Origin: Vandiemenella viatica
Lineage: Eukaryota; Arthropoda; Insecta; Orthoptera; Morabidae
DNA length: 64,000 nucleotides
Assembly: GCA_031002005.1 (NCBI GenBank)
Contig: JARYHS010009186.1
Location: 103,015,992 to 103,079,991 of the forward strand
Direction of reading: 5' to 3'
The notes below the pieces were generated by a model that saw only the letters and a program-made list of their open reading frames with translations, had not been told where the DNA came from and made no database searches. The position numbers and the translations under genes are program-made. Of this stretch, positions 47,700-63,298 are shown in pieces; position 1 is the stretch's first letter; each line of letters begins with the position of its first letter.

Positions 47700-47921
47700 T
47701 TTTTTTTTTTTAACTTGTGGCTTTACGCCTTGTCGACGTCATTAGAGGTGGGATGGGACTGGGGACAAGGAATGGGAAGGAATTCAGCCATGGCCTTTTG
47801 TAGGAAGCATCCCGGCATTCAAACCATGGAAAAACCAAATCCGGATGTCCGGAAGAGGATTCGAACTGCTGTCCTCCTGAATGCGAGGCCAAAGCGTTAA
47901 CCACTCACCCACTACGCTCGG
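47700..47921 (-). mobile_element. tRNA-derived SINE, full length, 12-bp target duplication
   Basis: It is flanked by TATTTGCAAAGC at 47688-47699 and 47922-47933. On the minus strand it opens with a tRNA-like head (47921 to about 47850): A-box-like TAGTGGGTGAGTGGTTAACG and B-box AGTTCGAATCC. A unique body follows (CCATGGCTGAATTCC, CGACAAGGCG) and then an A-tail (T-run 47700-47711). Transcription would be by RNA polymerase III and mobilisation by a LINE in trans. A short internal deletion is seen around CATTCAAACCATGG compared with 56939-57174. Confidence 0.88.
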
Positions 47922-48319
47922 TATTTGCAAAGCAAATGACATTTAAGTGTGTTTTCTCAACAACATTTTTTTAATTTCTTTTAAATTCTAGTCCTAAAAT
48001 TTTGATTTGTTTACTGTTGATCAATACCACTAAGTACTGCATTCCCTGAAAAGGACAAGTTCCACTTTTCAGTTAGACAGGTTTTATAGACATTGTAAAA
48101 TTGTGCCATAAGTTTTACAAATTTCCGTTTCATCACAGTCACATATTGGTCTTGTGAAATCAAATTATAGTCTTCGACATTTTAAATCTTAAATGGATAA
48201 TGGAAAAAAAGAAACTGCCATTGGGCACTAAGAATTAGATACGATAGGGAAAAAATACCCGTCACTTACCACATATGAAGCAGAAAGGCGAGAAGAACAC
48301 AAAAACAAATTGCACAATA

Positions 48320-48341
48320 TTTCTGCATGAGCCTTAATCAT
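48320..48341 (-). ncRNA. hammerhead-ribozyme-like core
   Basis: On the minus strand: ATGATTA, an extra A, GGC, TCAT, GCA, GAAA, TATT, GTG. The last stem II pair is mismatched (G-A), so this copy is probably weak. Confidence 0.45.
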
Positions 48342-48639
48342 GTGAGAGGCGAGACATGTGGGAGCGGGAAAGATGTGATCACATCCCAATCCGCCACATA
48401 AATGAAACAAAGGCAGAAACACGGAGTGGGGATGGAATTGCAGGGGGTGGGGGGATAAGGTTGACTAGTGATATAAGTGTAACAAAATAATCTTTGTGTA
48501 GCATAATTCAAAAAGTTATTGTTATAATTTTATTTAGATCGGTTACAGGCAAATATAAAAATGTAATTTGAATAACTGAAATATACATATATATAAGTAA
48601 CTGACTGTAAAATCAAATGAAAGATAGTAAGTGACAGGT

Positions 48640-48950
48640 TTAGCGTAGGTTTAGGCCAGGGGTGTGTCTGGTGTCAAGGATATGTTGGTAGGCTATTTCC
48701 CATCTGCGGAGTTCTGAAGTGGTGGTGGTGTTCGGAAAAACTCTAGCAGCTCTAACTGTGAAACAGGTGTTGAGGTTGTTCAAATCATGTGAGTTGCCAT
48801 GAACTGCCCTTGGATGGTCTGGGTTGGAAGTATAAACTTTGTGCCTGTGGCCATTCATCCTGTAGGGTAGTGGTTGAGCGGTGAGACCAATGTAGGAGGC
48901 AGTGCTATTGAGGCAGGTGAGTGGTAGCACATGTTGCATGTCCAATTATG
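48640..48950 (-). pseudogene. Penelope GIY-YIG endonuclease fragment
   Basis: A 101-codon frame with LTCLNSTASYIGLTAQPLPYRMNGHR, NLNTCFTVRAARVFPNTTTTSELRRWE and the C-terminus TRHTPGLNLR, the same end as the intact frame at 7624. The YIG motif and RMNGHR are intact, but the RT part is missing. Confidence 0.85.
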
Positions 48951-48989
48951 GGAAAGGATCCTCCTGCGACAGGATTAGAGTCAGTGGTC

Positions 48990-51340
48990 AGAACAAAGTG
49001 TGTAACATTGTCGGGATGAAGCGTGGTCAGAATCTGCAATCGTAAGAGAAGAATTACGATATGTCTTACCCACAGTCAAAGTAAATAATATCATTAGTGG
49101 TGGTGATGGAAAACTTGTATGTGCTGTGTGAATAATACCAGAGTGAACTTCGAACCGTTTTATAATTTTTGGACATATTAGAACCTGCCAACCTAACAAT
49201 CAGTAGCACATACCAGTATCGCAAACAGATGCCACCACGTATTTTATCGTGACCTGGCAACATATTAAATCACCACAGTATCACTACAACTGTTCTTACT
49301 CCTCTTGTGCGTTGGTGGTCTGTATGTGTCTCCATTCCTTCTATCTTGAAAAAGTCCCTAGATTTTAGATGTGTTTCACTTATTAGCAGGATATCTACTT
49401 GGATAATTTACTGTAGTTCTTCTCTTTTTCCCTTTAGTAGCATTCCATACTGTTATTTTGATGTCCCGTAGCTTCTGTATGTTTTCTCTCTCCATTATTC
49501 CAGGGCTAATCCATCTTCAATCAGTGCCACCAGCTTGACGAAGCTGCCTCTTTTCAGTTTTCCCATTATGTTTCTCAGAGCATTCATGCAATCTTTGGAT
49601 GTTGTCTTCTGGTTGGAAGTCTCATTTTGCTTCTTCATTTCTTTCTTTTTTGGCTCTACCTCCTGTCACTTCTGCATAGGATTTTTTTCCGGTTTTCTCT
49701 TTGGATGGTGTGACATATGGTCATTTTTTTTTTATAAATTGAGAAATTATCATTTTCTATACTTGGAATAACTATGGTAAAGAAATAATTAATGATTTGT
49801 GTATATTTTTTTGTAAAATTTATAGTAACAATTATTCCACAGGCAAAAAAAAAATATATATATTGTATGTCGCCGGAATAATATAAATGTCTTAGGTTTT
49901 TTTTAGTATTAGTATCTTTGATTGTTTGGTGTGTTGAAAATAAAAAGGAGAAGAAAAAAAGATTCTTAGCTAAAAGTGAATGTGCGTAATTGTAATAATT
50001 ATTATTGAAATAACCTTAGATGTGATTAAAAAGAATTGTTACAAAGTATATTGACGTGGTGTATTAATTTAAATAATAATAATACAAATAGAAATTCTAA
50101 CTGACTCAAAAGAAATAAGTTTTAAACCAACTAAAAAAAAATAAAGAATTCAAGGGAAAAGAGACGAAGAGGTGACAATGGTCTTCCAGTTATCTAGTGC
50201 TACATTTGTCTTAATGGCTTATTTTTCAGAGTCATTCATATCTTTCTTGTTTTTAATATTCTCTTTTGTGATCTGGTTGGGTCTCAGTGATTTTATTGCT
50301 GCTTGGGACACTGGGCATCCCCTCCATGAGGCTGAGTGTGCATGCTGGCAATTGGCGCATTTGGCTGGTGATTTTTCTGGCAATTTGCATTCCTTTGTGG
50401 AATGGAATTCAACACATTTTACATATCTTTGCGGGAATGTGCAGTAATTGGCAGTATGCCCTAATCTTCAACATTTCATACACTGGGGAGGTGCTAGGAG
50501 GCTTCTATATTATTCCACCTGTATCCTGGTGTATAATATGGTTCGCTCATTGTAGATGCATTCAGAGTCCAACTGTGTATTCAGTGTAACTTGTAAGCCT
50601 CCAGTGTCTTTGTGGCCATGTATTTTTTGAATTGTTGAGAACTTTGCACTCCACTTTGAACCCCTTTTTTAGTGAGTTTGCTGTTGGCAGCAATCCTTTT
50701 ATTACCACCTTCAGTGACATGACTTAGTAATTGATAGATATAGAAGGGTATTCCATTTTCTTTAAAGAATCTATTTTTAAACTCATAGTCCCATATATTT
50801 TCTACATTGCACTTCAGTGTCTCCTCTGTCTGCAATCTTCAGGATCCCTTGCAGTTTCTTTTTAATTACTTGGTTCATTTGAATGAATTCTTTAACCACT
50901 CTGATAACAATAGGTGGCAAGGTTTCCTTTTTTTGTTCTGTTTGGGTACCTTGGGTTTTGTGTACTTGGTACCTCCTCTACTTTGTTGTCCTGGTTTCCT
51001 TATGTCTCTAATGGTGTAAATCAGTTTTGTGTCAGGATTTGAGTGTTTTTCTCCCTTGTTTCGCTTTTCTTCTCTGCCTGCCGCTGCATTTCATTTTGCC
51101 TTTCATTTCTGTGAATTGGGCAAGATCTGTTTTGACTGGTAACTGGTCTGAGTAATACACTGTTGATGTTGTTTGGGTTTGATATCTCACATTCGCTATC
51201 ACTTTTATTGTAGGATTGGGCTTCAGACATTACAATGTCTGAGACACTCCCACCTGATGCCGTTTTCTTCATTGTCGAATTGTCCGCCAGTCTGTGTCCA
51301 GTGTCGTGTGCCGAGGTATGCGTTGCTGTAGGTCCAATTC
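48990..51340 (-). pseudogene. Jockey-type LINE remnant: ORF1 zinc-knuckle region and ORF2 endonuclease start
   Basis: On the minus strand around 50280-50500 lies a gag-like ORF1: CMKC, a stop, then RLGHTANYCTFPQRYVKC, followed by KCANCQHAHSASWRGCPV. These are the three cysteine-rich knuckles of Jockey-clade ORF1, with an in-frame stop in the first. The serine/acidic start (MKKTASGGSVSDIVMSEAQ) is at 51272. Around 49320-49400, ILLISETHLKSRDFFKIEGM is the opening of an APE-type endonuclease (usual LISETHL...FKIPGY). The RT is absent. Orientation and decay argue against any present function. Confidence 0.75.
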
Positions 51341-52034
51341 GTCATATTACATAGTTGCCAGGTTGACAACTTCTGTCACTGAGCCTAATCGTAATCCGAG
51401 TTGTTCACAGTACCTCTATACGTTTCCGCTTAACCTTGCTCACACTCCGAATATCACAGCAGAATTCTTGGGTCCTGTAAACTGACTGAACTGTGAATTC
51501 ATGTTCCCCTTTCATACGCTAGGTCAAACACACAGAATCATCTGAATGATTCCACACTGTTTTAGAAAGTTCTATTACATTCTGGACTTATAAGGATGGT
51601 TCCACATTGATCTAGAAGATTCTATTACACCCTGGAATTATCTACATGGTTCCACATTGTTCTAGGTTTTGTTACATTCACGAATTATAAAGAAGATCGA
51701 CTTAAGAATTTAAAAACATTTGAACAATTCAAACTAAGTTTCATTTATTATTTTTATTCACTCATATTGAGCATTGTCACAATACTGGATTTTTACAAAA
51801 TAAATCATGAAAATTTTTAGAACCAAAGTGGTATGTTGTACTTTTCAGTAGTAGGGCTAACCCGACATATATGATATATATAGATAAAAATTTAGAGAAT
51901 TTTACAGGAATAGTATATCTACAGTTCCTGTAAAATGTTCTGATTTCTTTAAATATTTCTAAAATGTGTTAAACTCAAAAGTGAAAGTTCTCCTTTACAG
52001 AGAATGCATTACTTAATCATATTGATTCACAGTT

Positions 52035-52073
<39 letters not shown>

Positions 52074-52345
52074 CAGAAGGCTGCAGCAACAAAAAAAGTT
52101 TAACACACATTTTAAAATTGAGTTTATAATTTTAAACAGAAAGTTATTATCAATAAAATAAAAAATCAACATATATATCATCTTGCATTGTTTTGGAAAT
52201 AGAGCACTTTACAATTTTTATCGAAAATTGAAAGTGAGAAATGGGTCCCAGAATGCCACTTTTGGTGGCCTGTATCTTGGACCAGGATGTTTTTTTTCTT
52301 TTTGGTAAAACAAAAATATGCAGGTATCCTACTTTTACCTGAATT
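51341..52345. other. intron sequence with direct repeats and an A-run
   Basis: Three imperfect ~55-bp repeats (ATGATTCCACACTGTT / GGTTCCACATTGATCTAGAA / GGTTCCACATTGTTCTAG) lie at about 51540-51680. An A tract of about 31 nt lies at 52040-52070. No gene seen. Confidence 0.5.
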
Positions 52346-52349
52346 TTAA

Positions 52350-55300
52350 CATATGTTAAATTCAAATGGGGTGTAAGGGTTTGGAAGAGACTATATTAGC
52401 CTTTTCCACCCAAATGTCCTTCACGTGGTGCACCCTGTTTGCATGGACAAGGCTCTGGAGAGTGAAGGATTCCTGGTATAAGGAGCCACCTACTGCTTGC
52501 CAATGGCCTCCTAAAGAAAGGCGGAAAAGTGGGGAGCAGTCCTGGGCACCCTCTTGCCCTTGGGGTTGGAAATAGCCTCTAAAGGCAGATTAATCAGAAA
52601 TGATCAATGGCATGGGGATGCAGAAGGCAATGGGAAACCATTGCATTAAAGACCCAAAGGGATCGTCTCAAATTACATATAGCATGATAGCTTTTTCCTG
52701 GGTAAAATATTCCGGAGGTAAAATAGTCCCCAAATTGGTTCTCCAGGTGGGGACTAAACAGGGAGGAATCATCAGAATAGATAGAAACATTCTACAAGTC
52801 GGAGTGTGGAATGTTAGAAGTATGAATAGGGCAGGTACGTTAGAAAACTGAAAAGAGAGAAGGAACGACTTAAGTTATATGTCATCGGGATTAGTGAGAT
52901 TAAGTGGATGGATGCACAGATTTCTGGTCAGGGGAACACAGAATAATTAACACAAAAGATGTTAGTGGAGTTACTGGTGTAGGTTTTGTAATGAATAAGA
53001 GAGTAGGGAGAGTTATTGTGAACAGTTTGTTGACAAGATTATTTTCATGAGGTTAGAAGCTAAGCCCGCCCCAAAGTCACAGGAAGAAGATGAATAAATA
53101 GAGAAAATATATGCCAAATTTGTAGAATTAATCCAATATGTGAATGGGGAAGAAAAGCTAATAATCATGGGTGATTGGAATGTGATAGTGGGAGAATACT
53201 ATAGGGGAATACTGTACGAAGTTTTGGTTTGGGAGAAAGATATGAGCGAGGAAGCAGGTTGTTAGAATTTTCTGAAAGATATAAGCTAGTCATGGCAAAC
53301 ACACCATTTAAGAACCATGCAAGAAGGATATACTAATGGAAACATGCAGGGGATACAGGCAGATATCAGCTAGATTATATCATGGTTAACAGAGATTCAG
53401 GAATCAAGTTCTAGATTGTGAAGCGTACACAGGGGCAGACAGACTGACCATAATTTGGTAGTAATAAAGCGCAGGCTGAAATTCAAGCGAATAAGGAAGC
53501 AATATAAGCAGAACAGACTGGAAGTGAATAAACTGAAACAATCTAGCACGAGAGAAAAATTTGCAGAAATGGTAGACTTAGGTCTAAGAAGTAACTCTGA
53601 AAGGAGCTCAACCGAGGATGAATGGAATGAAGAGAGAAATAATGAAAGCTGGTAAAGAAACATTAGGCTTTAGGAAACAAGCTGCTTGAAAACCTTGGGT
53701 CACACAAGAAATTTTGGAGCTGACGGATCAAAGAAAAGACACAAAGACACTTAGGACGAAGCAGAAAGAGATCAATACCGGAAATGTATAAACAGAAGCA
53801 AAAGAAAAATGACTACAAGAAAATTGTAGAAAAGAAATGGTCGTAGGTAAAGCAGATGTTGCATATAGGAAGATCAAACAAAATTTTCAAGAAATAAAGA
53901 TAAGAGGTGTAAACATTAAAGTTGCCGATGGGAAACGTCTTTTAAGCTCAGACAACAGAGCTAACCGAGGGTAGGAATACATTGAGAAACTGTATGATGG
54001 GCACGACTTTAACAATAGTATAATGGAAAAGGAAGGCGATGTCGACATTGATGACTTAGGAGATCCTGTTTTGAGGACAGAATTTAATAAAGCTCTGAAT
54101 GACTTGAAAGCAAATAAGGCAGTTGGAATTGTTGAGATCCCTGCAGAAATTCTTAAATCCGTAGGAGAAGAAGGAATCAAAATATTATTCGAAATGATAC
54201 TAAAAATTTATGAAACATGGGAAATTTCAACTGACTTTAATAAAAATATCAACTTCACACTTTCAAAGAAAGAACAAGCCAACAAATGTGAGAATTATCA
54301 CACCATTAGTTTAACCATCACATGCCTCAAAGTTACTAACCAAAATAATTTGTATATAGAAGAATGGAAAGGGTAGCAGAAGAGATAGCAGGTGAAGATC
54401 AGTTTGGGTTTAGGAAAAACCGCAGTACAAGGCAAACAATTCTAGCTGTAAGATTAATATCTGAAGCACGGTCAAGGAAAAACAAATATACTTTTATGGT
54501 GTCTGCTATGGTTTGCTGATGTTAGCAGAACAGGCTGAGGGCTACTGGATGGCATGAACAAAATACTGTAGGAAGATTTTGGACTGAATATAAATCAAAG
54601 TAGGATAAAAATGATGAAATGTAGCAGAAATGATTCTAATTACATTACATTACATATAAAAATAGGATCGGATGCAATAGGAGAAGTAAGTGAATTCTGC
54701 TACTCGGGAAGCGAAATTACAACTGATAGCCAAAGCAGGAATGACATTAAATGCAGAATAGGACTAGCAAAAAGCCTTCATGAAAAAGAGAAATCTTTTA
54801 GTTTCAAATATTGATCTAGGACTTAGAAATAATTTTTTAAAACTATGTGTGCAGCACAGCACTTTATGGTAGGGAAGCATGGACTTTAGGACTACAAGAA
54901 AGAAAGAAAATTAAAACATTTGAATTGTGGTGCTACAAATTCAGTGCTGAAAATTAAGTGGACAGACAAAGGATGAAATGAGCAAGTTTTTGAAATGATG
55001 GGTGAGGTAAGAAGTTTGTAGAAGAAGCTTCCAGAAAGAAGAGAGAGGCTGGTAGGTCATATTTCGAGACATCCTGGATTGGATAATTTGTTAGTGGAGG
55101 GAACAGTCAAAGGTAAGAACTGCAGATGAAAGCAGAGATTAGACTATATGAAGCAGATAATTGAGGACGTGGGTTGTAAGAGGTATGCAGAGATGAAGAG
55201 ATTCGCACAAGACAGGAAGGGATGGAGGATTGCATCAAACCTGTCAAAAAACTGATGACAGCAAAAAATTAAATAAAAAAATAAATAAAAAAAATTAAAA
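52350..55300 (+). mobile_element. RTE-type LINE, third copy, degraded
   Basis: It is collinear with 33929-36780 on the opposite strand, with a leader from about 52360. Endonuclease traces include GVWNVRSMNRAG, IIMGDWN and KFKRIRKQYKQNRLEVNKL. RT traces include DLGDPVLRTEFNKALNDLK, NKAVGIVEIPAEILK and EDQFGFRKN. C-terminal traces include EVSEFCYSGSEITTD and RRERLVGH. Many stops and shifts are present, and a deletion removes palm A to C (about 54480-54530). It ends in an AAT/A-rich tail at 55265-55305. Confidence 0.85.
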
Positions 55301-56549
55301 AACTTCTTAGACTATGAAGGTGTTGTAATTTTGTCTGGATCTGGTGATATGTGATACAGTTTGATTGATAGTTGGGCTTGCAGGTTTGTCTATATTAAGA
55401 AATCACAACACGGTTCACTCTTGATTTATTCACAATCCTCAAACATATTTCCCTATGACCACCAACAGTTAATTTAATTACTTGACAGTTCGTAACTTCT
55501 TCTCCTACAATTGCAGATTCTCACAACACGTTAGAACGACAACACAACACTCTCCACTCTGACAAACTAATTACAATATATTCTCATTTCTTCCAGAAGC
55601 ACTTGTTTGAATTGTTTCAGAAACATATTACTTTGCGTTTGCATCACTCCTGCATGCTTAACAACTGTAAGCAAAGCTCACGACCATTATACACTTGTCT
55701 CCACTTACCATGCCAACTAGCTTTGGAATACTTACAACAATTACTCCACTATTTCTACACTGTGCACTTCTGTACTCAACAATGCTCCATGAAAAACTAA
55801 TTAATCTTGCTTAAAACATTTTTTTGGCTCTCTTATACTGTTATAATGTATTATGTTAATTCCAAATACTACCAAACATATTAAATCCGCAACTGCCTAT
55901 CCAGTCCTAAAAACCTTCTTCATATTAACTGATATAATACTGTCTCACCATAAATGTAAACTCCTCTGCTTGAATTGATATGGATTCGAGCCAAATGAAA
56001 TGAATGCTGCTAAAGCACTTTGTGTCAAGATAATAGAGAGGTGTCCAGAAATGCCAGTGAAAACAAAATCTTTTGTAAGGACAAGAATGTTTATTTGTTT
56101 ACAGACAGTGAATGCAAAGCTGAAAACTCAAAAGGTCACCATGGCAAAGAGAGAAAGTCTCATTAGTTGCTCATATCATACACTTCAAATGCAGAAAAAA
56201 ATCAACACAAGAAAGTATATGAATATTGGTACAAAAGCTTATAAATTTTCAATAAAGAGAAATAGCTTTTGAACAGGCGCACGCACCACTTGCAACCATT
56301 GCTTCACGTTGCTCCTAAGGTGGCGGCATTCTTAACAACCAATAACTGCTTGTTTTGCTTCAGCCTCAACCTTTTATAGAATAACCTTGCAGAACTGGCA
56401 TAGATGTAGGCACAGACAAAAAAAATAATCTATTTTGTATGTACTATTGTAAATTAATTGATTTTTATCCTGAATAATGAATCATTACATCTTTTGTATA
56501 CATTTTTAATAAATTAATGGTGAAAAATCATGATATATATAAAACTAAA
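55301..56549. other. intron sequence, nothing recognised
   Basis: No gene recognised; the frames at 55603-55800 and 56000-56272 lack motifs. Confidence 0.4.
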
Positions 56550-56938
56550 GAATGATAGGGAATTTGACTCAACACTTACCACAGATGAAGGCGGCTAGGA
56601 ACGATGAATGCAAAAAAGAACAAACACAAGAAATGCACAATATTTCGGTGTATAACCTTATTCTTGCAGAAGTGAGACACCAGGCGGGGCCAGAGGTGTA
56701 TACGACGACAGCCGTCTGGTTAATGGCATGGCCGGCAAAGATGGTGGTGTAGGAGGGGGGCGGAAGTGCAACTACTGAATCGATACTGTTGAAGGTATAT
56801 TATCATTGAAAATGGTGGAGCAACATAACAACTGCTATCAGGGAATGAATGGCCACAGGCAGACAGTATATACCAACAATGAGGCCCATCCAGTGGCAAA
56901 ACATGCCAGTTCCCACAAACTGAATACTTTTAACAACT

Positions 56939-57174
56939 TTTTTTTTAATTGCTTTATGTCTCTCAACATCGAGGTCTTTAGAGATGGGAAAGGATGGGGG
57001 CAAGGAATGGGAAGGAATTCGGCCATGGCCTTTTGAAGGAAGCATCCCGGCATTTGCCTGGAGTGATTTGGGAAACCATGGAAAACTCAAATCTGGATGC
57101 CCGGACGGGGATTCGAACCGCCGTCCTCCTGAATGCGAGGCCAGAACGCTATCCGTTACACCACCACGATTGGT
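56939..57174 (-). mobile_element. tRNA-derived SINE inserted in a Penelope element, 11-bp target duplication
   Basis: It is flanked by TTTTAACAACT at 56928-56938 and 57175-57185. Removing it rejoins the PLE coding sequence (LNTFNN then CFSVRA), as in the related frame NNFNTCFIVRA. The tRNA-like head on the minus strand (57174 to about 57105) has the A-box-like GGTGTAACGGATAGCG and the B-box GGTTCGAATCC. The body contains GGCCATGGCCGAATTCC; the T-run at 56938-56946 is the tail. Confidence 0.9.
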
Positions 57175-57583
57175 TTTTAACAACTGTTTCTCAGTTAGGG
57201 CGATCCGAGTTTTCCCTGATAACACAACCTCTTCTGAACTACATAGATGGAATCAGCCTATCAGAATATCCTGGACACCAGACATCCTCCAGGCCTCAGT
57301 CTCCGATAAATCCCTCCCACCAGACCCAGCACTTATTTATATTGCTTATATTTTATTTTTCGTACTTAAAGTTTTTCAAAAATTGATTTATATGTGTATC
57401 ATCAATTAGTTATTATGTTGCCCAACCACTTTCAACGATAATATACCTTCAACAGTATCGATCATCGAGCCATTACTTGCACTTCCCCCCCCCCCCCCCC
57501 TTTCCTACGTCACCACTTTTGCCAGCCATGCCATTCACCAGACGGCCGTCATTGTATATACACCTGGTGTCTCACTTCTGAAA

Positions 57584-57604
57584 GAATAAGGCTATATGCC
57601 GAAA
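57584..57604 (+). ncRNA. decayed hammerhead-like core
   Basis: AGAATA, an extra A, GGC, TATAT, GCC, GAAA, TATT. Stem II and GAAA are intact, but the CTGANGA strand is damaged, as in the inverted partner at 56643-56664 (GGT/ACC stem, same damage). Confidence 0.4.
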
Positions 57605-57700
57605 TATTGCACCTTTCTTGTGTTTATTCTTTTTTGTGTTCGTCGTGCCCAGCCACCTTCATCTGTGGTAAGTGTTGGGTCAATTTCCCTCCTTCCTTAC

Positions 57701-60700
<3,000 letters not shown>

Positions 60701-60704
60701 GAAA

Positions 60705-62609
60705 GTGATCTACTACATAATTTCGTAAGGTCACTCACTCACCTTCATAGCTATTGGCTGAAAAATGGTGACGCCATGCGCCAGCCTTTGATTGCAAAAC
60801 AGCGACCAGAGATACCATTACAAGAAATTCGTGGTTATGTCCACAATTTAATAGCTAAGCAACTGCTACCAAATTAATAACCATAATAGAGTCATTAAGT
60901 TTGCTTTTCGTAGAGTTTCGTAGTTCGTAGTTGCGGCTGAAAAAAAGTGGATCTGTTTTTCAGTAACATGTTGCTAATGAAAGCAATTTAAAAAAATTAC
61001 ATTACTCGTGGTCTCTGCTGTAACAAGAATTGTCATTTCAGCTTGGAATAATTTCAAACTAATTAAAATTTTCACTAATGTTGTTGCTTAATCAGAGTTT
61101 ATACATTACAGTTTATTTACTTATTAGGAATTTTACTGACCACTTTCGTTAATGGCTTTTGTTCATGTTCACTGTATGTGAGTAGACCAAATATGTTACT
61201 GAATCGAGTATTATGGAAATTCATTTATTCGGAGTTCCTCAACTGTTTAATAATATGGAATGTGTATTAAGTTTTCTGGCCTTTACAGATACTGTGACCA
61301 ATGATTACATTATGAGTGTTTGCCAAGCCTCGATAAAAAAACAACATGATGCTTTCGAGCCAAACAGGATTTTTTTTTTTTTTTAATTTTGCAGAGTGAA
61401 CTTTAAGGGCCAAATACAAGTTAGTTTCTATTTAAGCAATTATAGGATTGCCCCTGTTCATGTTTAATACCTACCCTATTAATGCTTCTGTTTCTTCAAG
61501 TTCAAGAGATTTTATTCTCCCTGAAACACTGGTCAAGTTTCTATTTGGTCAAATCAGGTAAACCTGTCATAATCTTTCATCCTAGAAACTGGAAATATTC
61601 TAGACCTGTGACGATACGCAAAAAATTGTCACGGGTTTACACTAGTATTAAAATACTGATCTAACCGATCACAGCCTGCAGGCCATAGACTGAGAGTCAT
61701 GTTAGCAGGCGATGGCCAATGAAGGCCACACATTATTCAGTTTTCATGGAAGAGGAAATCTTGAAATACTGACCTAACAGACTGCGGCCTGAAGGCAACC
61801 TCAAAATTATTAATTCACAGAGTTTCACTTGACTGAAGATATTGGACATCCCATCAGACATTGGTGTGTGGCGACGATTGGTCTCTAGGTAAGGCAACTT
61901 GAGGTGATGGCATGCAGGCGAACAGTAAGTGTTGGTACCTTAAAGGATACAGTATAGGCTTTCAAAGCAACTCAAACATTGGTGCAGTTAAACACATAAT
62001 GCTGCAAGCCATTCCTGGTCAGCATTCAGGAGTGAAGCAAAGGGTCATCAGTGCTTGGTTCATATTCAGTTGAGATGGTGGTTGGTTAGTTGTCGTTCGA
62101 GTAGGCTCATGTTGCAAAGTGGCAGTTTGTTTTGACAACTAACAAAAAGCGTTACCTTTTCATTTAGTAGTACGGTTCCACTAATACAAACTGTGAACTA
62201 TTTCCTTGTCTTTATACAATCTTTCAGAGTTTCACACAAACTGTCACAAACCTGGAGAGTTATTCTTAAAATTAGCGTAAGCCCATGACCATTTTTTGCA
62301 TATTGTCACAGGTCTAGAATAGTTCCAGTTTTTAGGATGAAAGATTATGACAGGTTGATGTGATTTGACCAAATATAAACTTGACCTGTGTTACAGGGTG
62401 ATTAAAATCTCCTGAGCTTGAAGAACTCAGAAGCATTAAAAGACATAGGTATTAAACAAAAACAGGGATGACAGCGCAATCGTATAATTGTTTCATAGGC
62501 CCTACATTTGAACTTGCTTAAATAAAAACATGACTTGTATCTGATACTTAAAGTTCACTCTGCTAAATTAAAAAGAAAAGTAAAAAGTACCATTTGCTTC
62601 AGGAGCATT

Positions 62610-62658
<49 letters not shown>

Positions 62659-63298
62659 GAGATTGGGCACACACTCATAATGTAATCATTGGTCATAGTA
62701 TCTGTAATGGCCAGAGAACTTAATACACATTACATATTATTAAACAGTTGAGCAACTCCAAAGAAATGAATTACCAAAATAGTCTATTCGATAACAAATT
62801 TGGTTTGATGTCCACTTAAAACAACCTAATAACTCACATATAGAGAACATGAATAAAGACCAATAATGAAAGTGGTCAGTACAATGTCTACAAAGCAAAT
62901 AAACTGTAATGTGTAAACTTTGGTCAAGCAAAACCATTAGTGAAAGTTTTAATTAAATTGAAATTTATCCTAAGCCAGAATGAAAATTGACATTCGTGGT
63001 TACAGCAGAGACAATGAGTAGTTTAATTATTTTTTTTAAAGTTTTTTCAGCCACAAAATTTATCAATAATTTTTTTAACTATGAAACGCTACAAAAAGCA
63101 AACTTAATGACTGTATTATGGCAATTAATTTGGTAGCAGTTGCTTAGCTATTAAATTGTGGGCATAACCATGAATTTCTTCTAATGGTATCTCTGGTTAC
63201 TGTTTTGTGAGCAAAGGCTGACATGTGACACCGTTCTCCAGCCAGTAGCTATCGAGGTGAGTGAGTGATTGAGCTTAGGAAATTATATAGTAGATTGA
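60705..63298. repeat. 2.6-kb fold-back: ~0.95-1.0-kb inverted arms
   Basis: The left arm (60705-61640) recurs inverted at 62280-63298. Shared blocks include ATCTACTA.ATAATTTC.TAAG, AACTGCTACCAAATTAAT, GTAATGTAATCATTGGTCA-type sequence, AGAGTGAACTTTAAG, GTCAAGTTTATATTTGGTCAAATCA and ATAATCTTTCATCCTA. Identity is roughly 80-85% by eye with several indels, including a 45-nt T tract (about 62611-62655) in the right arm against a shorter T-run (61371-61384) in the left. The ~640-bp centre has no coding region; part of it (AAGGCCACACATTATTCA near 61725) echoes sequence just outside the left arm (60675). Confidence 0.75.

Larger units (their letters stand above)
48190..48990 (-). mobile_element. Penelope-like element, 3' part
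   Basis: The GIY-YIG coding remnant (48640-48950) is followed on the minus strand by about 250 bp of 3' sequence and a terminal repeat (48195-48380) with a hammerhead-like core. The layout equals that of the element at 7085-9130. It abuts a Jockey remnant at about 48990. Confidence 0.75.
56550..57700 (+). mobile_element. Penelope-like element, truncated, with inverted ends and a SINE inside
   Basis: A minus-oriented terminal copy (56552-56700) and a plus-oriented one (57545-57690) bracket a short GIY-YIG coding remnant (56840-57310). The coding part includes GMNGHRQTVYTNNEAHP and, after the SINE, CFSVRAIRVFPDNTTSSELHRW and a diverged C-terminus. The arrangement (inverted cap at the truncated 5' end, direct copy at the 3' end) equals that of 7085-9130. 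Sequence near both ends (GTATATAC, GACGGCCGTC, CCGGCAAAG) is mutually inverted. Confidence 0.8.

Noticed and set aside
47850..47921. Candidate tRNA gene on the minus strand (A and B boxes)
   Set aside because: It forms the head of a SINE with body, A-tail and 12-bp target duplication, and the cloverleaf is imperfect. The same applies to 57105-57174.
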